From: Owenia fusiformis
Taxonomy: Eukaryota; Annelida; Polychaeta; Sabellida; Oweniidae
NCBI GenBank assembly: GCA_903813345.2
Contig: CAIIXF020000004.1
Coordinates: forward strand, 3,679,525 to 3,743,524
Direction: 5' to 3'
Length of the DNA: 64,000 nucleotides
The translations under genes and the position numbers were made by a program. Of the stretch, positions 25,471 through 37,445 are shown in pieces (the first letter of the stretch is position 1; every line of letters starts with the position of its first letter). The notes under the pieces are model-generated. The model was not told the origin of the DNA, did no database searches, and was given only the letters and a program-made list of their open reading frames with translations.

Positions 25471-27654
25471 TTTACAGATTTAAATGAAATTATTAACAGT
25501 TAACTGTCTGTCGAATTTAAAGGTTCACTTATGTTTGCAAGCAACGCATTGTGTAATGCAATGATACATTTCGATATTCTTTTCAGGTAAACAGAAATAT
25601 ACGAAAATATGATTTTTTCACTTCAACCATTATGTTTAGAATATACCAAAGTACCTGTGTCATACTATAAATAGCATTAAACGTTAATACAATGTACAGT
25701 ATTTAAAACAAGGCCTCCGGTTTCAAGTCATGATATTTCATTTTAGACATGTTTGAGTATTTTTAACGTTTAAAACAAACCATTATTATTATGGAGCTAT
25801 CACACTTATGACATATGGGTTCATCGTTCGACAACATGTGAATACTTTGCTGGGGCAGACAGCGGGACACGGCGTGTATACACGATGGGCAAAACAAATA
25901 GTTTAACAGCAAAATATATCCAGTCACACCAAATTAAAAAATAATTAATTAAAAAATGTATGCCCGAAATAACCACTCAGTGGCGAAAGGTGAGCCCATA
26001 GTGGCGAAAGGTGAGCCCATATAGCGAATGTGACACTCTGACAGCTATTTTAATTTTTGTTATTGTTATTGATTTTAAAATATATACCCGTCCCACATTA
26101 ATTGAGCCTGCATGCCCCATCATATATAATTTTAAGCAACTACAATATTTAATCCCGGCCCATGGTTAGAACATTTGATGTCTCAGTCACCGTTTGATAT
26201 CTCATCTGCTAAATGATATTATATTCTTTTTACAGGTGACGGACATGTGAATTTTGGGGTTATACATGGACACATGCGAGGAAGGCACGACGTAAAGAAG
26301 GGCGGGGGTCTTTACTCAAGGAAAGGTGTAAAACGCATCATGTGATTCAGCAGGAACAGTTCAGAAATAATTCAGAACTACGATTGCATTCATGAATTCA
26401 GTTGCCGGCTGGTGGTTTAACCTACTTTTTATCAGTGGTAAACTGAATTACTTATAATGGCAGGTACTACTCATGAGTTAAATGAGGAGTTGAATTCACC
26501 TGCCGGATGCCAGCTGGTGGTTTAACCTAGTTTTAAGCCATTTTAAACATAAATGAAGGAATAGTGACGTCACTATTCATATTTAAATGAGTTGGACATG
26601 AAATAGCCTAATTGGTGAATCTGTCAGCCGTCAGTTGAATTGGTGAATGCTACCTCGACGCCCAACAGCAACAATGCGTCTATACCCGGGTCTTTATACT
26701 TCATGTTATGCATGCAGTTTCTTGTTTTATTGTTAACACTTAAAGTTAATAATTAAGGGTTTAATTTATCTTCCAGGTATTCATAAATAGTTGACGTTGG
26801 TCTGTTGACGGTGATGATGACAATTTTGATGACGAGCTCTAGATTCATTTCGAATAATTAATCTTTAGATAGGCATTTTGCGTACTGTATTTAAGTTTAT
26901 ACATTTTTAATTTATTAGAGCTAGCATTCTGATTTATCAGAGCCATGCACTAGAATGCTTGAAAGAGAGAGTCTCCATATTCCAAAAACGGTAAAGGTTG
27001 TTGATTCCACGATGTAAAGCTAGCTTTACATTTCCTTTGCTTGGTTTTATAAGAAGGTTAAGTTATACGTTTTTAAGAACTTGTACCCGAGCGTGTACAT
27101 TTCGTTCCCGGGGGATACTGTTCCACTCTCATATTCACCTGGGACTGTTTTCCGTATGTCTTTATACTCAATCGACCAAGTAAACAGTTCAAATGGGAGA
27201 AATAGTTATCTAAAGAACCACGTGTGTCTTAACCCTATTATCACCTTAGCAGACGGGGACAAACTCTTGCAAAAATACATATAGATTATTAAAGCACGAT
27301 TATAGATATTTAGTTAAGCTAATTACTTTCTGTGCTTCTTTAATCAATGACGTTTTCAACGGTTTATTGTGTTGCTTTGTTGTTAAAATATTTTTTTGAT
27401 ATTTGACCTATAGTTGCTTTCCAAAATGCTTGTTTTCATTTCTTGTGACAGTTATTTTTTCATACCTGTGTGCATGGCTTATATACCTGCATGTAGCATG
27501 GTGATTGACCAGGAATAATCTGACCGGGATAGACGTCCATGATTATAACAGAGGCGTATTAAGTCAAATGAAAAATTATCAATATGCCTCTGATTATTAT
27601 GACACTGGATATTGGATATAAGACTCCTCGTATATCCATGGGAGGATGAAAGTG

Positions 27655-27780
27655 TTATTATGCCACCACTAGAATTATATATAGTCTCCGACTTTTTGTG
27701 GACGGTGCTCGATTGTTTGTGTTCGGAGTTCGGTGGTTGGTATTTTAAAAGCTGGTCTGAACGGTCATTATTCATGATTC
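27655..27780. repeat. Dispersed CACCAC(C/T)AGAA hairpin repeat
   Basis: One of five related sequences (27655, 29080-29170 reversed, 36847, 38721, 45897) with a GTCACCACCAGAAG start and GG(T/C)GTTTGGCAGT or GGTTGGTATTT downstream. Its function is unknown. Confidence 0.5.
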
Positions 27781-28347
27781 CCACAATTTGACATCTTTGA
27801 TCAGTAACTATACAAAACAAATACTAATTAATTGTCTGGAGCACGGCGATCTCTTTCCGGCACAAACAGGATATTTTGATTTCTTAAAATTGTTTGATAA
27901 ACAAATATAATCTTTTTTCTTCATCGGCTGCAAATATGCATTTAGGAGGGTGGAGGGCTATTACCATGGGGAGTGACTTTTGACAGTTTTGACAATCATG
28001 CGAAAAGTAATCAGAATGGTAAAAATGCATGATTTGAAAGGAATATAGGCCGAGGGGGGGGGGCAAACACTCCCAAAGTTTTTGCAAGTTTCTTCAAATT
28101 GACCAAAAAATCTACACGTTCTCAGAAGGAGATCAAACTTTTTTAACTTGCTTCAAATTGATCAGGGAAAATTTAAATAATCAGTTCCAACTGGACATTG
28201 TACATGTACGATGCATTCCACTCTCTGACCAGATAATGATTCAATTTCTCAATTTTCAAATTAAAAATAGGAAAAGCTTGCATCATATTGATCCTCAGAC
28301 GCTCTTCCCGCCAGCAAAAAGTCGTGAGTTATTTTAATACACTGGAG

Positions 28348-28600
28348 GGGCGTAGGCAGCTCTCAGTCAGTCAGGTTACCCAGGGGGGGGGGGGGCGATC
28401 TTGGCATAAGCAAGGCAAAAACAAATTTTTCGAAGATTAGTTTTGAGTTTTACAAAAAATGATGCAACTGCCTTCAAAATTGAGCTAGACGCTTTCAATA
28501 AAGAGCATTTTAAAGCTATTTTCTTCTTCTATCCAATGGTTCTATTTTCATTGGTTATCGGGGTCGCACCCGTCCCCATGGTTACGCCTTTGCATAGTAC
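28348..28600. mobile_element. GGCGTAG...TACGCC MITE relative
   Basis: It shares CTTCAAAATTGAGCT, AAGAGCATTTTAAAGCTATT and TTTTCATTGGTTAT with the arms of the inverted pair at 4676-5580, and is bounded by GGGCGTAGGCAG and GGTTACGCC. It is a decayed copy of the same small family. Confidence 0.65.
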
Positions 28601-29461
28601 TGAACACAATAAAGTGCAGGAATGGATCTTAGAATACAGTTGCATTTTAAATAAGAATAAGAAAATTGAGGATAATTAGTTACGATGGTCTCGGCCTACA
28701 TTAAAGGCGTAATATGATATCAATTTGAAATTAAAAACAGTATAATGCCTCCACCTGTTTAATTTACTGGGGATACAATGCAATGGGGAAATGAAGTTAA
28801 TTTCGTCATAGCTTGATTGAACTTTATCAGAAATCTCGAAACTTGATTACACTTGCTTTCAAAATATTTGCTCTTTCCAAATATCATGGAGTTGATTGCA
28901 ATTATGTTCGATGAAAAATCAAACTGCTATCAAAAGGCTTATTATTATATGGGTTAAAAGTTTTTTAGGATTATCAATACCATGCAAGTTTCCTTGGTTC
29001 CCATGATACTACAAGATGACACTACAAGTATAACCATAATAATCATTAATCAAAGTACTATTGATCTGCCTGTGTGATAACATTTTGTTGCAGATGCCGA
29101 ACGCCGAACACCAACCGCCAAACATCGTTCACAAAAAAAGTTGGAGACAAATGTCTCTACTTGTGGTGGTGACATAGATATAAGACCCAAAACCCGCATC
29201 CCAAACAGTTCCTAGATCTATAATGGAGATAAAACCGTAGTTGAATATTCAAATTGAACCAGTAAAACAGATGTAAATTAAGTTCCCTTCTTGAAGTTTC
29301 ACAAGATCATGAAGCCTGAACAGTTGATTTCACTCTTTATCAAAAGTCATGGATGATTGCTGTTGGATAGGAATGAAATGAATAAAAAAACTAGCCTATT
29401 GAATGTCTGTGAGAATGGTATAAAATAATTTAGATTTCTCAAAGTTACTTTTCCACTTACT

Positions 29462-31169
29462 CAGGCCTCCTAGACTTCCAACAACGCGAACATCAGTTCT
29501 GATACCGCGAACTACGTTCCTTGCACTCGAACCATGAATCTTATATCGCGAACGTGAAATCTTATGTCGCGCACCACCATTTCCTTGTTTCCGAACATAT
29601 TTCTTGTACCGCGCACAAAGATCCGTTACCGCGAACCACTCATCTGATCGAAAAAAGTCCGTAATTTTGTTCGTATTATTACGCTAAAGTGTAATTCCAA
29701 AGAGGTGTTTTCATGTGGAATGCGGAAGAAATATTTTCCCAGTTTGTCATGCATATGAATGAATATCCAATCATTGACGATAACAGTATTTTCAAACTCT
29801 AGGAAACACAAGATATTGGGACTACCTTGCAATCACGCGCATTGACATTTTCAGTGAAAGGGCTGGGTAATAATAACAAAAACCTGACTTATAGTAACAA
29901 CCCGTATGGCCAAATTAGTGACATCCTCCGATCACAGGGCTTCAAAATCCAGAATATCTTCTTTCTCTTTACCAGCTTTTTCCAAATTTGTCCACTTGAG
30001 CCGATGATTGCATCATAATAAAGAAATGAGTTACCCTATGTACAATATTCCTGATTTTATAGAATACTTGATGTGCTATATCTGTCGCTCCAGCTACTGA
30101 TAATTTGAAGATGCTACCCTTTGCTGTCAACGTTTTAGATGAAAACTTAACTTACATGTTGCCCCCTTCCCCATTACGGCTTGTGGGATTAACTGTTTAC
30201 ATACAGGAAAATAACAATCTATCATCCTGATAAAGATTTTAACACTTGGTTTTTGTTTCAAAACATATATCAAATGACTACTAAATCGTAATTTTAGGGT
30301 AAGGGCTAAGAATACTTTATCTGTCTAATCTTTGACCGTCTGAAATAAATGTGTGTTGACAAGTCCTGTAGTTAATTTCTGGGCCCATCTCAGAGGGAGG
30401 GGCTGGCCAGTGCATCTACACAGAATACAGCCATAGATTACTACAATGTAGGTGTACTGTATAAAAGTAAACCTTGTAGTTAAAGGTCGCATGATGCAGT
30501 GTGACCAGGATCACACTGACCATTGGTCAGAATGACTCTAGACATGATGAAATAACTTTTTCAGTCCTCTGAAAAGGTCACTGTAAATAGCTTTAAGTAG
30601 CATAGGAAAGGTCAATGAACAGAGTCTTTTGAATTTTTCAGAAATGTGCCCAATACAGTATATTGCTCTAAATGATACAATCTTTAAAATTTTAGAAACA
30701 CCGTTCGCAGATACTCTCTGATCCCAAAAATGAATGACTGTGGGACGCAATGCTTTCCTTTTACACATCATTTAAAGCCCTGCCAACTCGGGGCATGGAT
30801 GTAAATCTTAAGATTACGTTTCAAAATACAGTGACGAATGGGTCATCTAACATGCAAGTGCATGCTTTTCATAGGAACGAAAGTCCGGCGAAAGCGGAGG
30901 AGAAACTGAATTTCGTTTCCTTGTTTCACTCCGTTGCATGGTATATACATGTAACTTGGAATCCCAAACACCCGGATGTATTATGTACAAATTGTTCGCG
31001 GTAACGGATCTCTGTGCGAGGTACAAGAAATATGTTCGGAAACAAGGAAATGGTGGTGCGCGACATAAGATTTCACGTTCGCGATATAAGATTCATGGTT
31101 CGAGTGCAAGGAACGTAGTTCGCGGTATCAGAACTGATGTTCGCGTTGTTGGAAGTCTAGGAGGCCTGT
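29462..31169. mobile_element. 1.7-kb TIR element with 5-bp target duplication
   Basis: The ends CAGGCCTCCTAGACTTCCAA and the inverse form a terminal inverted repeat of about 175 bp, unusually rich in CGCG/CGAAC motifs. TTACT is duplicated at 29457-29461 and 31170-31174. The interior is AT-rich with no long open frame. Confidence 0.88.
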
Positions 31170-31643
31170 TACTTAGTAACTCACTTTAATCCATAATCAC
31201 ATATTAATACAGGCTCATTTCCTCTGGCCACCATACCATTGCAATGTAATGACGGGAAATGGTCGCTGGATTAAGTAATCAAATGTCTCAATTAGTTGAG
31301 CGTTTGTTTTTGTTGAATGTTACTAGAAAACAAGGCGTAATTCTGATTTTGATATTATTGCAATGCACATAAAGCACATAAAGCATAGTTCTATGCATGT
31401 GAGGAATATACATGCATAGTTCATTTGATAGAGGGAAGGGGTGGCGTAAACAATTTCTGACTGCCAAGTACTCCTCTAGAAGCCCATTATACCAAACCCT
31501 CCACTCACGCACACACGCAGTCCATGTTGGGTATGAAAATAGAAACGGATCAGGCCCAAGGGGGGGGGGGTAAAACCACACACCCTTGAAGAAAAGTTTC
31601 TGACGGGGCTGAGCCCCCCCCCTCGGCAAAAGCAGATTATGAA

Positions 31644-32105
31644 TAATGTAGCCAGTCCATGATAGTTTCTCGGAGATATCTTTGAAGAATTCCCAACTTA
31701 TCAAGACAGATAACAATATTAAATGTAGATGGCAAAATAAACGCGTAAAATAAACCCATCATGCATGTGACTTGTCAAATAAGAAATAAAAACAAAGAAA
31801 CAAACATAAAAACCTATGCTCATTAATTAAGGGGAAAATCAGATTTAGCAAGCAAACTCCGAGACTTAACAAGAATTTTTGAATATTTTTTGCTTATATC
31901 ATTCCGATCCTTGTCATAGTTGTCAAATAAAAAATCCCCTTGGCAAGAAGGCCGCAGCTTATACTTTAAAGAAAGTAGTCGGTCCATGATAGTGTCTGGG
32001 AGTTGTCTCTGAAGAATTCTCAACATATCAAGATACGGCTGATAATATAAAATGTAGATGGCAAAATAAAACGGCATGCCCCTCTAAACATATGCTCATT
32101 AATTA
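31644..32105. repeat. Imperfect direct repeat, ~110 bp twice
   Basis: 31650-31740 and 31980-32070 share GTCCATGATAGT, GAAGAATTC and AATGTAGATGGCAAAATAAA, each followed by TATGCTCATTAATTAA. Both give short minus-strand open frames of no known family. Confidence 0.6.
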
Positions 32106-34241
32106 ATATGGTTACAAGCAAAAAAGGATATAAAAAGGATATTTAAAAGGATTTAAATGGTTGCAACGCATTATCTATTTTAACAGAAATCAAGATAGTA
32201 ACTCATGCAACAAAACGGAAAATGGTTTAGAAAATAAATCAATGAGATCAACGTTATACAATGATGTAAACAAATCAGATAGTAAAAAATCTTATTCTAA
32301 TTTAATTCCTAAATCAAGTCTCAACCCTCCAGACACTGGTGACATTTGAACGCATTTTATCTAATTTAAATTAGAACTTAAATTAGATTTTATGTAATTT
32401 AAACAATCAAATCAAATCAAAAGTAAAACATGCAAACAGGTATAACTGCTAATTTGATCTAATATCCGAGGAAATGTGCGTCCGGGGTGTGTGACGCTTA
32501 TTTACAGTCCTACATCGCCGCTGAACACCCTGAAAAGAAATCTACTTATGATAAGTTATTCTTTTTATACCATGGTCAGAGCAATATCTCAGTATTCAAT
32601 AGCAAGTGATAAATCATATATTTAGGATATGGATGATATTGGGATTAGAGGGATGATATGGATATCAACCCGGGTATTATTAAAAAATTTCATTTTTCAA
32701 AAACAAAATTTTTAATTTTTTCAAACATTTTCTCTCATTCAAAAGAGGATTTTAGATATATTTTGCTCTTGATCATGGTATAAGGTCGTTATTCACCTGT
32801 CGGGATGATATTGAGAATATCCCTCGGATGATATCAATATTTCCCTCTGTCACTGCGTTCCCTCGTGATATATTCATATCATGTGATATTCCCCATATGA
32901 AATCCCTCCTGGTGATTAACTTCTTTGTGTATACTTTCAACTAATTTAACAATGAAACAGAAACACAATGCATGCCAAACATTATCTATTGTTATATTAT
33001 GGTTATTTCATAGTTTGCACTTGTATTGAGCAACTGTGTTTCTCAAACCAAATATGGGATAAACCTTTTTATGGTTATCACGTCAGACTTAACACGTCGC
33101 TTGAGGCAAGATGCATAAACTATATAATTCCACGGCTATAACTTGAAGAACGCCATTGTTGTGTCTGTACCCCTTTAGGATGGGCCGTATATTGTTCTTG
33201 TGTGTATCCTACCCACGGGAACCTACAAAACAAAAAAATATATAATTACATTATCAAAAGGGGAAGTCCCGTCTATATAAATCCCTAGATTGAAGTCGTT
33301 GAAACATTCCCATATTTGCAACAAAAGAATGATAAACCAAAGTCAGTTAGTAGTAGTTGTACCATATGCATGAATTGTAGCTTTTGGGAAAGATGATAAA
33401 ACGCAAAATATAATTTAAATACTTGGTGAAGTCAGGCATTCATGATCTAACAAGAAATTTAGGGAAGGCGTTGATTATAATTAAACGTAAAAGCAAAAGT
33501 TGACCATTGCATCTCGGTGGTTATCATGGCAAATGAATGTTCATTCGAAGACTTCATTTTGCAAATTTGACCCAAAATCACACGAAAAATGGTCAGAATT
33601 ATGAAAAACTGCATGGTTTTGAAAGAGTTTTTGGCCAGGGGGGGGGGGAGGTTGCCTAAAATAAGTGAAACTTTGAGAACCCACGGGAGTACATGTAATT
33701 ACTCACTGTAGAAGTTAAATGCACGCGAGGAAATGCTTGTTTTATTTGTGATACTCCCTAGATTTGCTTGTTGTGAATCAATAGAGTAAGAACGATACGT
33801 TTTGGATGTAAATAATATTAAAAGTTATTGAATGATTTGAAGTGCAATACAGGATATATTCTGCTGGAGAAATTCCGTATTGGAACGAGACGAAGTCGAG
33901 TGCCAATACAGAATATCGAGACAGAATATCATAATGTAGTTATTAAATTCACACGTTTGGTGTATTTGCTATTGCCGAAATTATGTACTGTTGTACATAA
34001 TTACATAAATACATAATGTACGTAATTATGTCTGTTGCAATTTCACAATTTCAAGCTGTAATCGGCCCTTGTGCCCGGGAGTAGAAATAAACTATATCTA
34101 TGACAACATATGTCATGTCACTAAATTTAAACCCCTTATTTATGGAAAATACTATACATTGTTCTTACTATGGATGTTATATAGGATTTAATTCGAATTT
34201 GAAATCCGGAATTTTTAGTACTTTAAAAAGATGAATTAAAT

Positions 34242-34731
34242 ATGGATATTCTTTGTACAGTTTGTGCATTTACAGGATGTTGTGTACGTAGAAACAGAGA
34301 GGCTAGCTACATGTACACGTATTTTAGAGAACTTGTACATGAACATATAATAAATATGAACCCCTGGGTTTCCTGTCCCTCCCTCAATTTATTTTTTTTA
34401 CCATCGGGAAGCTATCGTACCGAGCTAAACCATGGTGTTATTTATTAAGAATTCCGACGACAAATTGCAGAATTATAGACCGATTAATGCAGTTTCTCAA
34501 ATGGCTTGTTTAGAGCCAGAAAAGTGGATTCAGACTGTAACATGGTTGCTATATTGCTCTGGGTTTCGTCAGAGCCGACCGGCCGTGTATGATGTAGTAA
34601 TGAAGGCCGGAGTGCAACTAGAGCACGTCCCCCCAAAAAAGGTTAATTCATCAAAACTACTCCGGGACTGTAAACACGCGCACGAAACTACTGTAAGAAG
34701 AATAGGCGTAACATTCCTGTCGACTTATTAA
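34242..34731 (+). other. Two overlapping small open frames, unknown
   Basis: The frame 34432-34731 starts ATG in the context ACCATGG and encodes 99 aa with a fairly protein-like composition (PINAVSQMACLEPEKWIQTV near its start). I do not recognise it. The first frame (34242-34448) is less convincing. It could be a fossil exon or chance. Confidence 0.25.
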
Positions 34732-35029
34732 TAAACGTAATTAAAAAAAAAATTAAATCACCGAAAAGCGTATACAACTGCTTCAAATGTTTGTACATGT
34801 GTGCCACTGGACCAATGTGAAATGGAATGATCCGTAATCACTTGAATTGTATTCTTTTTCAAAACAGATTAGACGAATCAAATATTCATTGAAACTGAGA
34901 AAAACGCAACACTAAAATCTTGTCTGAAAGTTGAGTTAATATAGTCTCTACTACATATGTAAATGAAAAATAATGTAGGTTTAGTTTAATTAATATGCGT
35001 ATACAATCGTTGAGCGAAGGCAACACTGG

Positions 35030-35200
35030 CGTTAAGCTATGTAAGCACGAACGGTTCGCGGGTTAAGTCCTTTCGCAAAGCAAGGTAAACGCGAGGTAGT
35101 CACACACGCGAAGCGACCGCGCCGCTCAAGTAAAACAAGGGTATCGCACTCGCACGGCAAAGGAGTGTACGGCGGACGGCAAAGTGACACTTTCGTTAAT
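35030..35200. other. CpG-rich patch
   Basis: A short stretch dense in CG dinucleotides (for example CGCGCCGC and ACGGCGGACGG) in AT-rich intron DNA. A TATAAAAGGC box follows at 35511. It may mark a promoter inside the intron, but no confident gene follows. Confidence 0.3.
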
Positions 35201-35510
35201 AGATGGACTGTATATTCGGAATGAAATGAAACATCAATCCCAACCTCATTGGAACAAAATGCCATAAACACACCTAACTTAACTTATTTGATATGCATGT
35301 AGTCCTTCTTATGTCTTTGCTTTCCTCAGCAAAAGATAACTGCATCTGGCTTTTTAGTGGACAGGATTTTCCATTGTACGTAATGTGTACCTTTTTAGCT
35401 TACACTTGTATTTAGTACCAGAGACATACTCACCTAATTGCCTCCCTTAAAGGGTGACGCATATCGTTTAGCAAATCGAACGCTCGTTTCTGGTGTTGCT
35501 CACCGTTTAG

Positions 35511-35518
35511 TATAAAAG
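35511..35518 (+). promoter_or_regulatory. Possible TATA box
   Basis: TATAAAAG followed by GC-rich sequence. The next ATG open frame of any length is 35773-36012 (79 aa, unrecognised). Chance occurrence in AT-rich DNA is the main alternative. Confidence 0.2.
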
Positions 35519-36354
35519 GCCCGATCCCGGAATAATACTCAAGGGTTCACAGGTTCGTGGTCGTTGTGTCAACACCTCTAACTGTTATATAGCATAAGTA
35601 TATTACAGATCGTCACACATTTATAAAAGGGTGATTTTTATTTTGACAAATCAATTCCACATTTATGGGTGAAGTTTCAGGATCTTCTATTTGTGTATAA
35701 TAAGGAAAAATTGGCATCTAAATTTCCCCATAAGGTAATAGCACACAGCTTGGCATATGAAATATCCTACAAATGAAACAAAGCAAGACAAACCGGTTTC
35801 TAATACAAGAATTTATATTGGCTGTTGTACATGTATTATTTGAACGCAATCACTCTTTGGATAACGTTTTCAAAATCATTATAAACGGATTACTTTATCT
35901 CAAAGACAATTTCAATAAACTGGATTTTACAGAACTCCCCTTATTTCTTAAAAATGGACTGATCCAGTTGATTCACCTGGAGCCGCCATATTGTTTTTAT
36001 ACGGGATGCTAATCGGAACCCTTTAATCCATTTATTTGCTAAACATATATAATTAATGACATTCACATTAGCCACTAAAGTTTGATATTCGTGACTTATC
36101 AGCCCCGGGAACTTAGCAAGAATTTTTTGTTAGAAATAAAACAAAACTGAGACGCACAGATTTGAAAGAAAATGTATTTTCATCAGTATTAAGACAGTTG
36201 GTTTATTTCAACGGGGATGGAGCACCTTTTAATTGGAAAATAAGTTGTGCAAAATTTTTGATTTTTTAGAATCCACGAATATGATTGAATACGAAAGAAA
36301 TATGGGAGCTACTCACTACTATCATTTCAACCATAATCTGCTTAGAGAGATATA

Positions 36355-36608
36355 GCTTTTGTTTTTGAAACAGTTACTGAAAACACAGAATGAAATCCTG
36401 TGCTAAGGGCTGATGTGAAAAAGTCTGTCCCCCCAGTGGAGATCGAACCCACGATCCCTCGATCGCTTTCCGGGAAAGTGCTGTACCACTGAGCTACAGG
36501 ACCGACTGGCTTTTCCACATCAACACATCGACTTTTGATTAGTCCAAGTAACTTTATTGAACTTGAATGTATAATATTGTGTATGAATTGCTTTTGTTTT
36601 TGAAACAG
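36355..36608 (+). repeat. 19-bp direct repeat of the exon 3 acceptor, around the tRNA-like sequence
   Basis: GCTTTTGTTTTTGAAACAG occurs at 36355-36373 and 36590-36608. The second copy is the exon 3 polypyrimidine tract and AG. The 216 bp between hold the tRNA-like sequence, so this may be a target duplication of a SINE-type insertion. Confidence 0.8.
36428..36503 (-). pseudogene. tRNA-like sequence (pseudo-tRNA or SINE head)
   Basis: On the minus strand there is a perfect A box, TAGCTCAGTGG (36486-36496), a B-box-like GGTTCGATCTCC (36438-36449), a T arm with 5-bp stem and TTCGATC loop, and a T5 run just downstream. The acceptor stem pairs poorly and the anticodon arm is irregular (CTTTC-CCG-GAAAG), so it is not a working tRNA as read. 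It is flanked by near-palindromic 20-24 bp (GATGTGAAAAAG, CTTTTCCACATC). Confidence 0.55.
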
Positions 36609-36747
36609 ATGAACTTAAAGCGGTTGTCCCTTGATGAGTCCAAAGAACTGTTGAACTTTAACCTTTTAACAGAAAGAACTGAGCGGATACAAATACAGCC
36701 TGAAGAGGAAGATAGAATTATTGAGCTGTGTGATAGGCATCCCTTGG
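36609..36747 (+). CDS. Exon 3: ARC1 subdomain, GLPL-like motif
   Basis: Codes for residues 289-334 plus one base. The sequence MNLKRLSLDESKELL is the standard NB-ARC lead into the ARC1 helices, and IIELCDRHPLG (325-335) is the GLPL-type motif, with the G completed by exon 4. It enters in phase 0 after GAAACAG and leaves in phase 1 before gtgagt. Its acceptor sequence is duplicated 235 bp upstream around a tRNA-like sequence. The fit of motif order and phase on both sides makes this short exon reliable. Confidence 0.85.
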
Positions 36748-37445
36748 GTGAGTTATAAATGGTCACTGATCTACTCTGCATGAAAGCAACTAGATGCTAC
36801 ACTCTGTCAAAAACTTACGAAGCTAACATAACATGCCATTTTGTAATGTCACCACCAAAAAGTGGTGACATTATTTTTATGGTCTCCGTTTCTTTCGACA
36901 GCAGTTGGTGGTTGGCAGTAAGCGTCTGTAACAAATTCTTACAACTTCCAATAGCTTAACAAATACTGTATAGACAATCTTCAATTTTAAAAAAAAATCA
37001 TCTACAAGTTTTCAGAAGTTCAAATCTGATTTGAGATTTGACCTTCAATGACCTTCTTGAGGTCAAAAAAGGTCAGAAAGGGTTTTTCAACTTGCTTTAA
37101 ATTGACAATTTTATCAAAATCATCTACAAGTTCTCCTAAGTTCAAATCTGACTTCAGATTTGAGATTTCGCCATGGCCTTCCTAGGTCAAAAATGATCAT
37201 TTTTCAACTTGCTTCAAATTGACGAATTTATTTTTTTTAAATTATCTACAAGTTCTCAAAAATCAAATCTGACTTAAGATTGAATTCATAATATTGTGAG
37301 CAACAATGTTATGGTTGTCAATTCTTATAATTAGAAATAGAAAGAAAAAGAGTGAAATTTCCAAGGAATAGAATTAAATGTACTTTATAGTTTTTCATGG
37401 ACTAAGGTTTAATGAGTTGATATAGGGTTGTGCTTGTATTTTCAG
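36748..37445 (+). other. Intron 3, with a diverged tandem repeat
   Basis: GT-AG intron of 698 bp. A copy of the dispersed hairpin repeat TGTCACCACC...GTGGTGACA starts at 36847. From about 37000 to 37290 there are three diverged copies of a unit containing ATCTACAAGTTCTC and TTCAAATCTGACTT; a related fragment lies near 28090. Confidence 0.7.

Larger units (their letters stand above)
11515..36608 (+). other. Intron 2, 25 kb, transposon-filled
   Basis: The donor GTGAGA follows exon 2 and the acceptor TTTGAAACAG precedes exon 3; both flanking phases are 0 and the protein reads smoothly across. The repeats inside are listed separately. Stretches where I recognise nothing beyond AT-rich sequence and low-complexity runs: 12330-12720, 12890-13800, 14480-15180, 15400-15890, 19520-20100, 25480-27640, 28680-29450, 31180-31640, 32110-33540 and 33670-34230. 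Confidence 0.8.
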
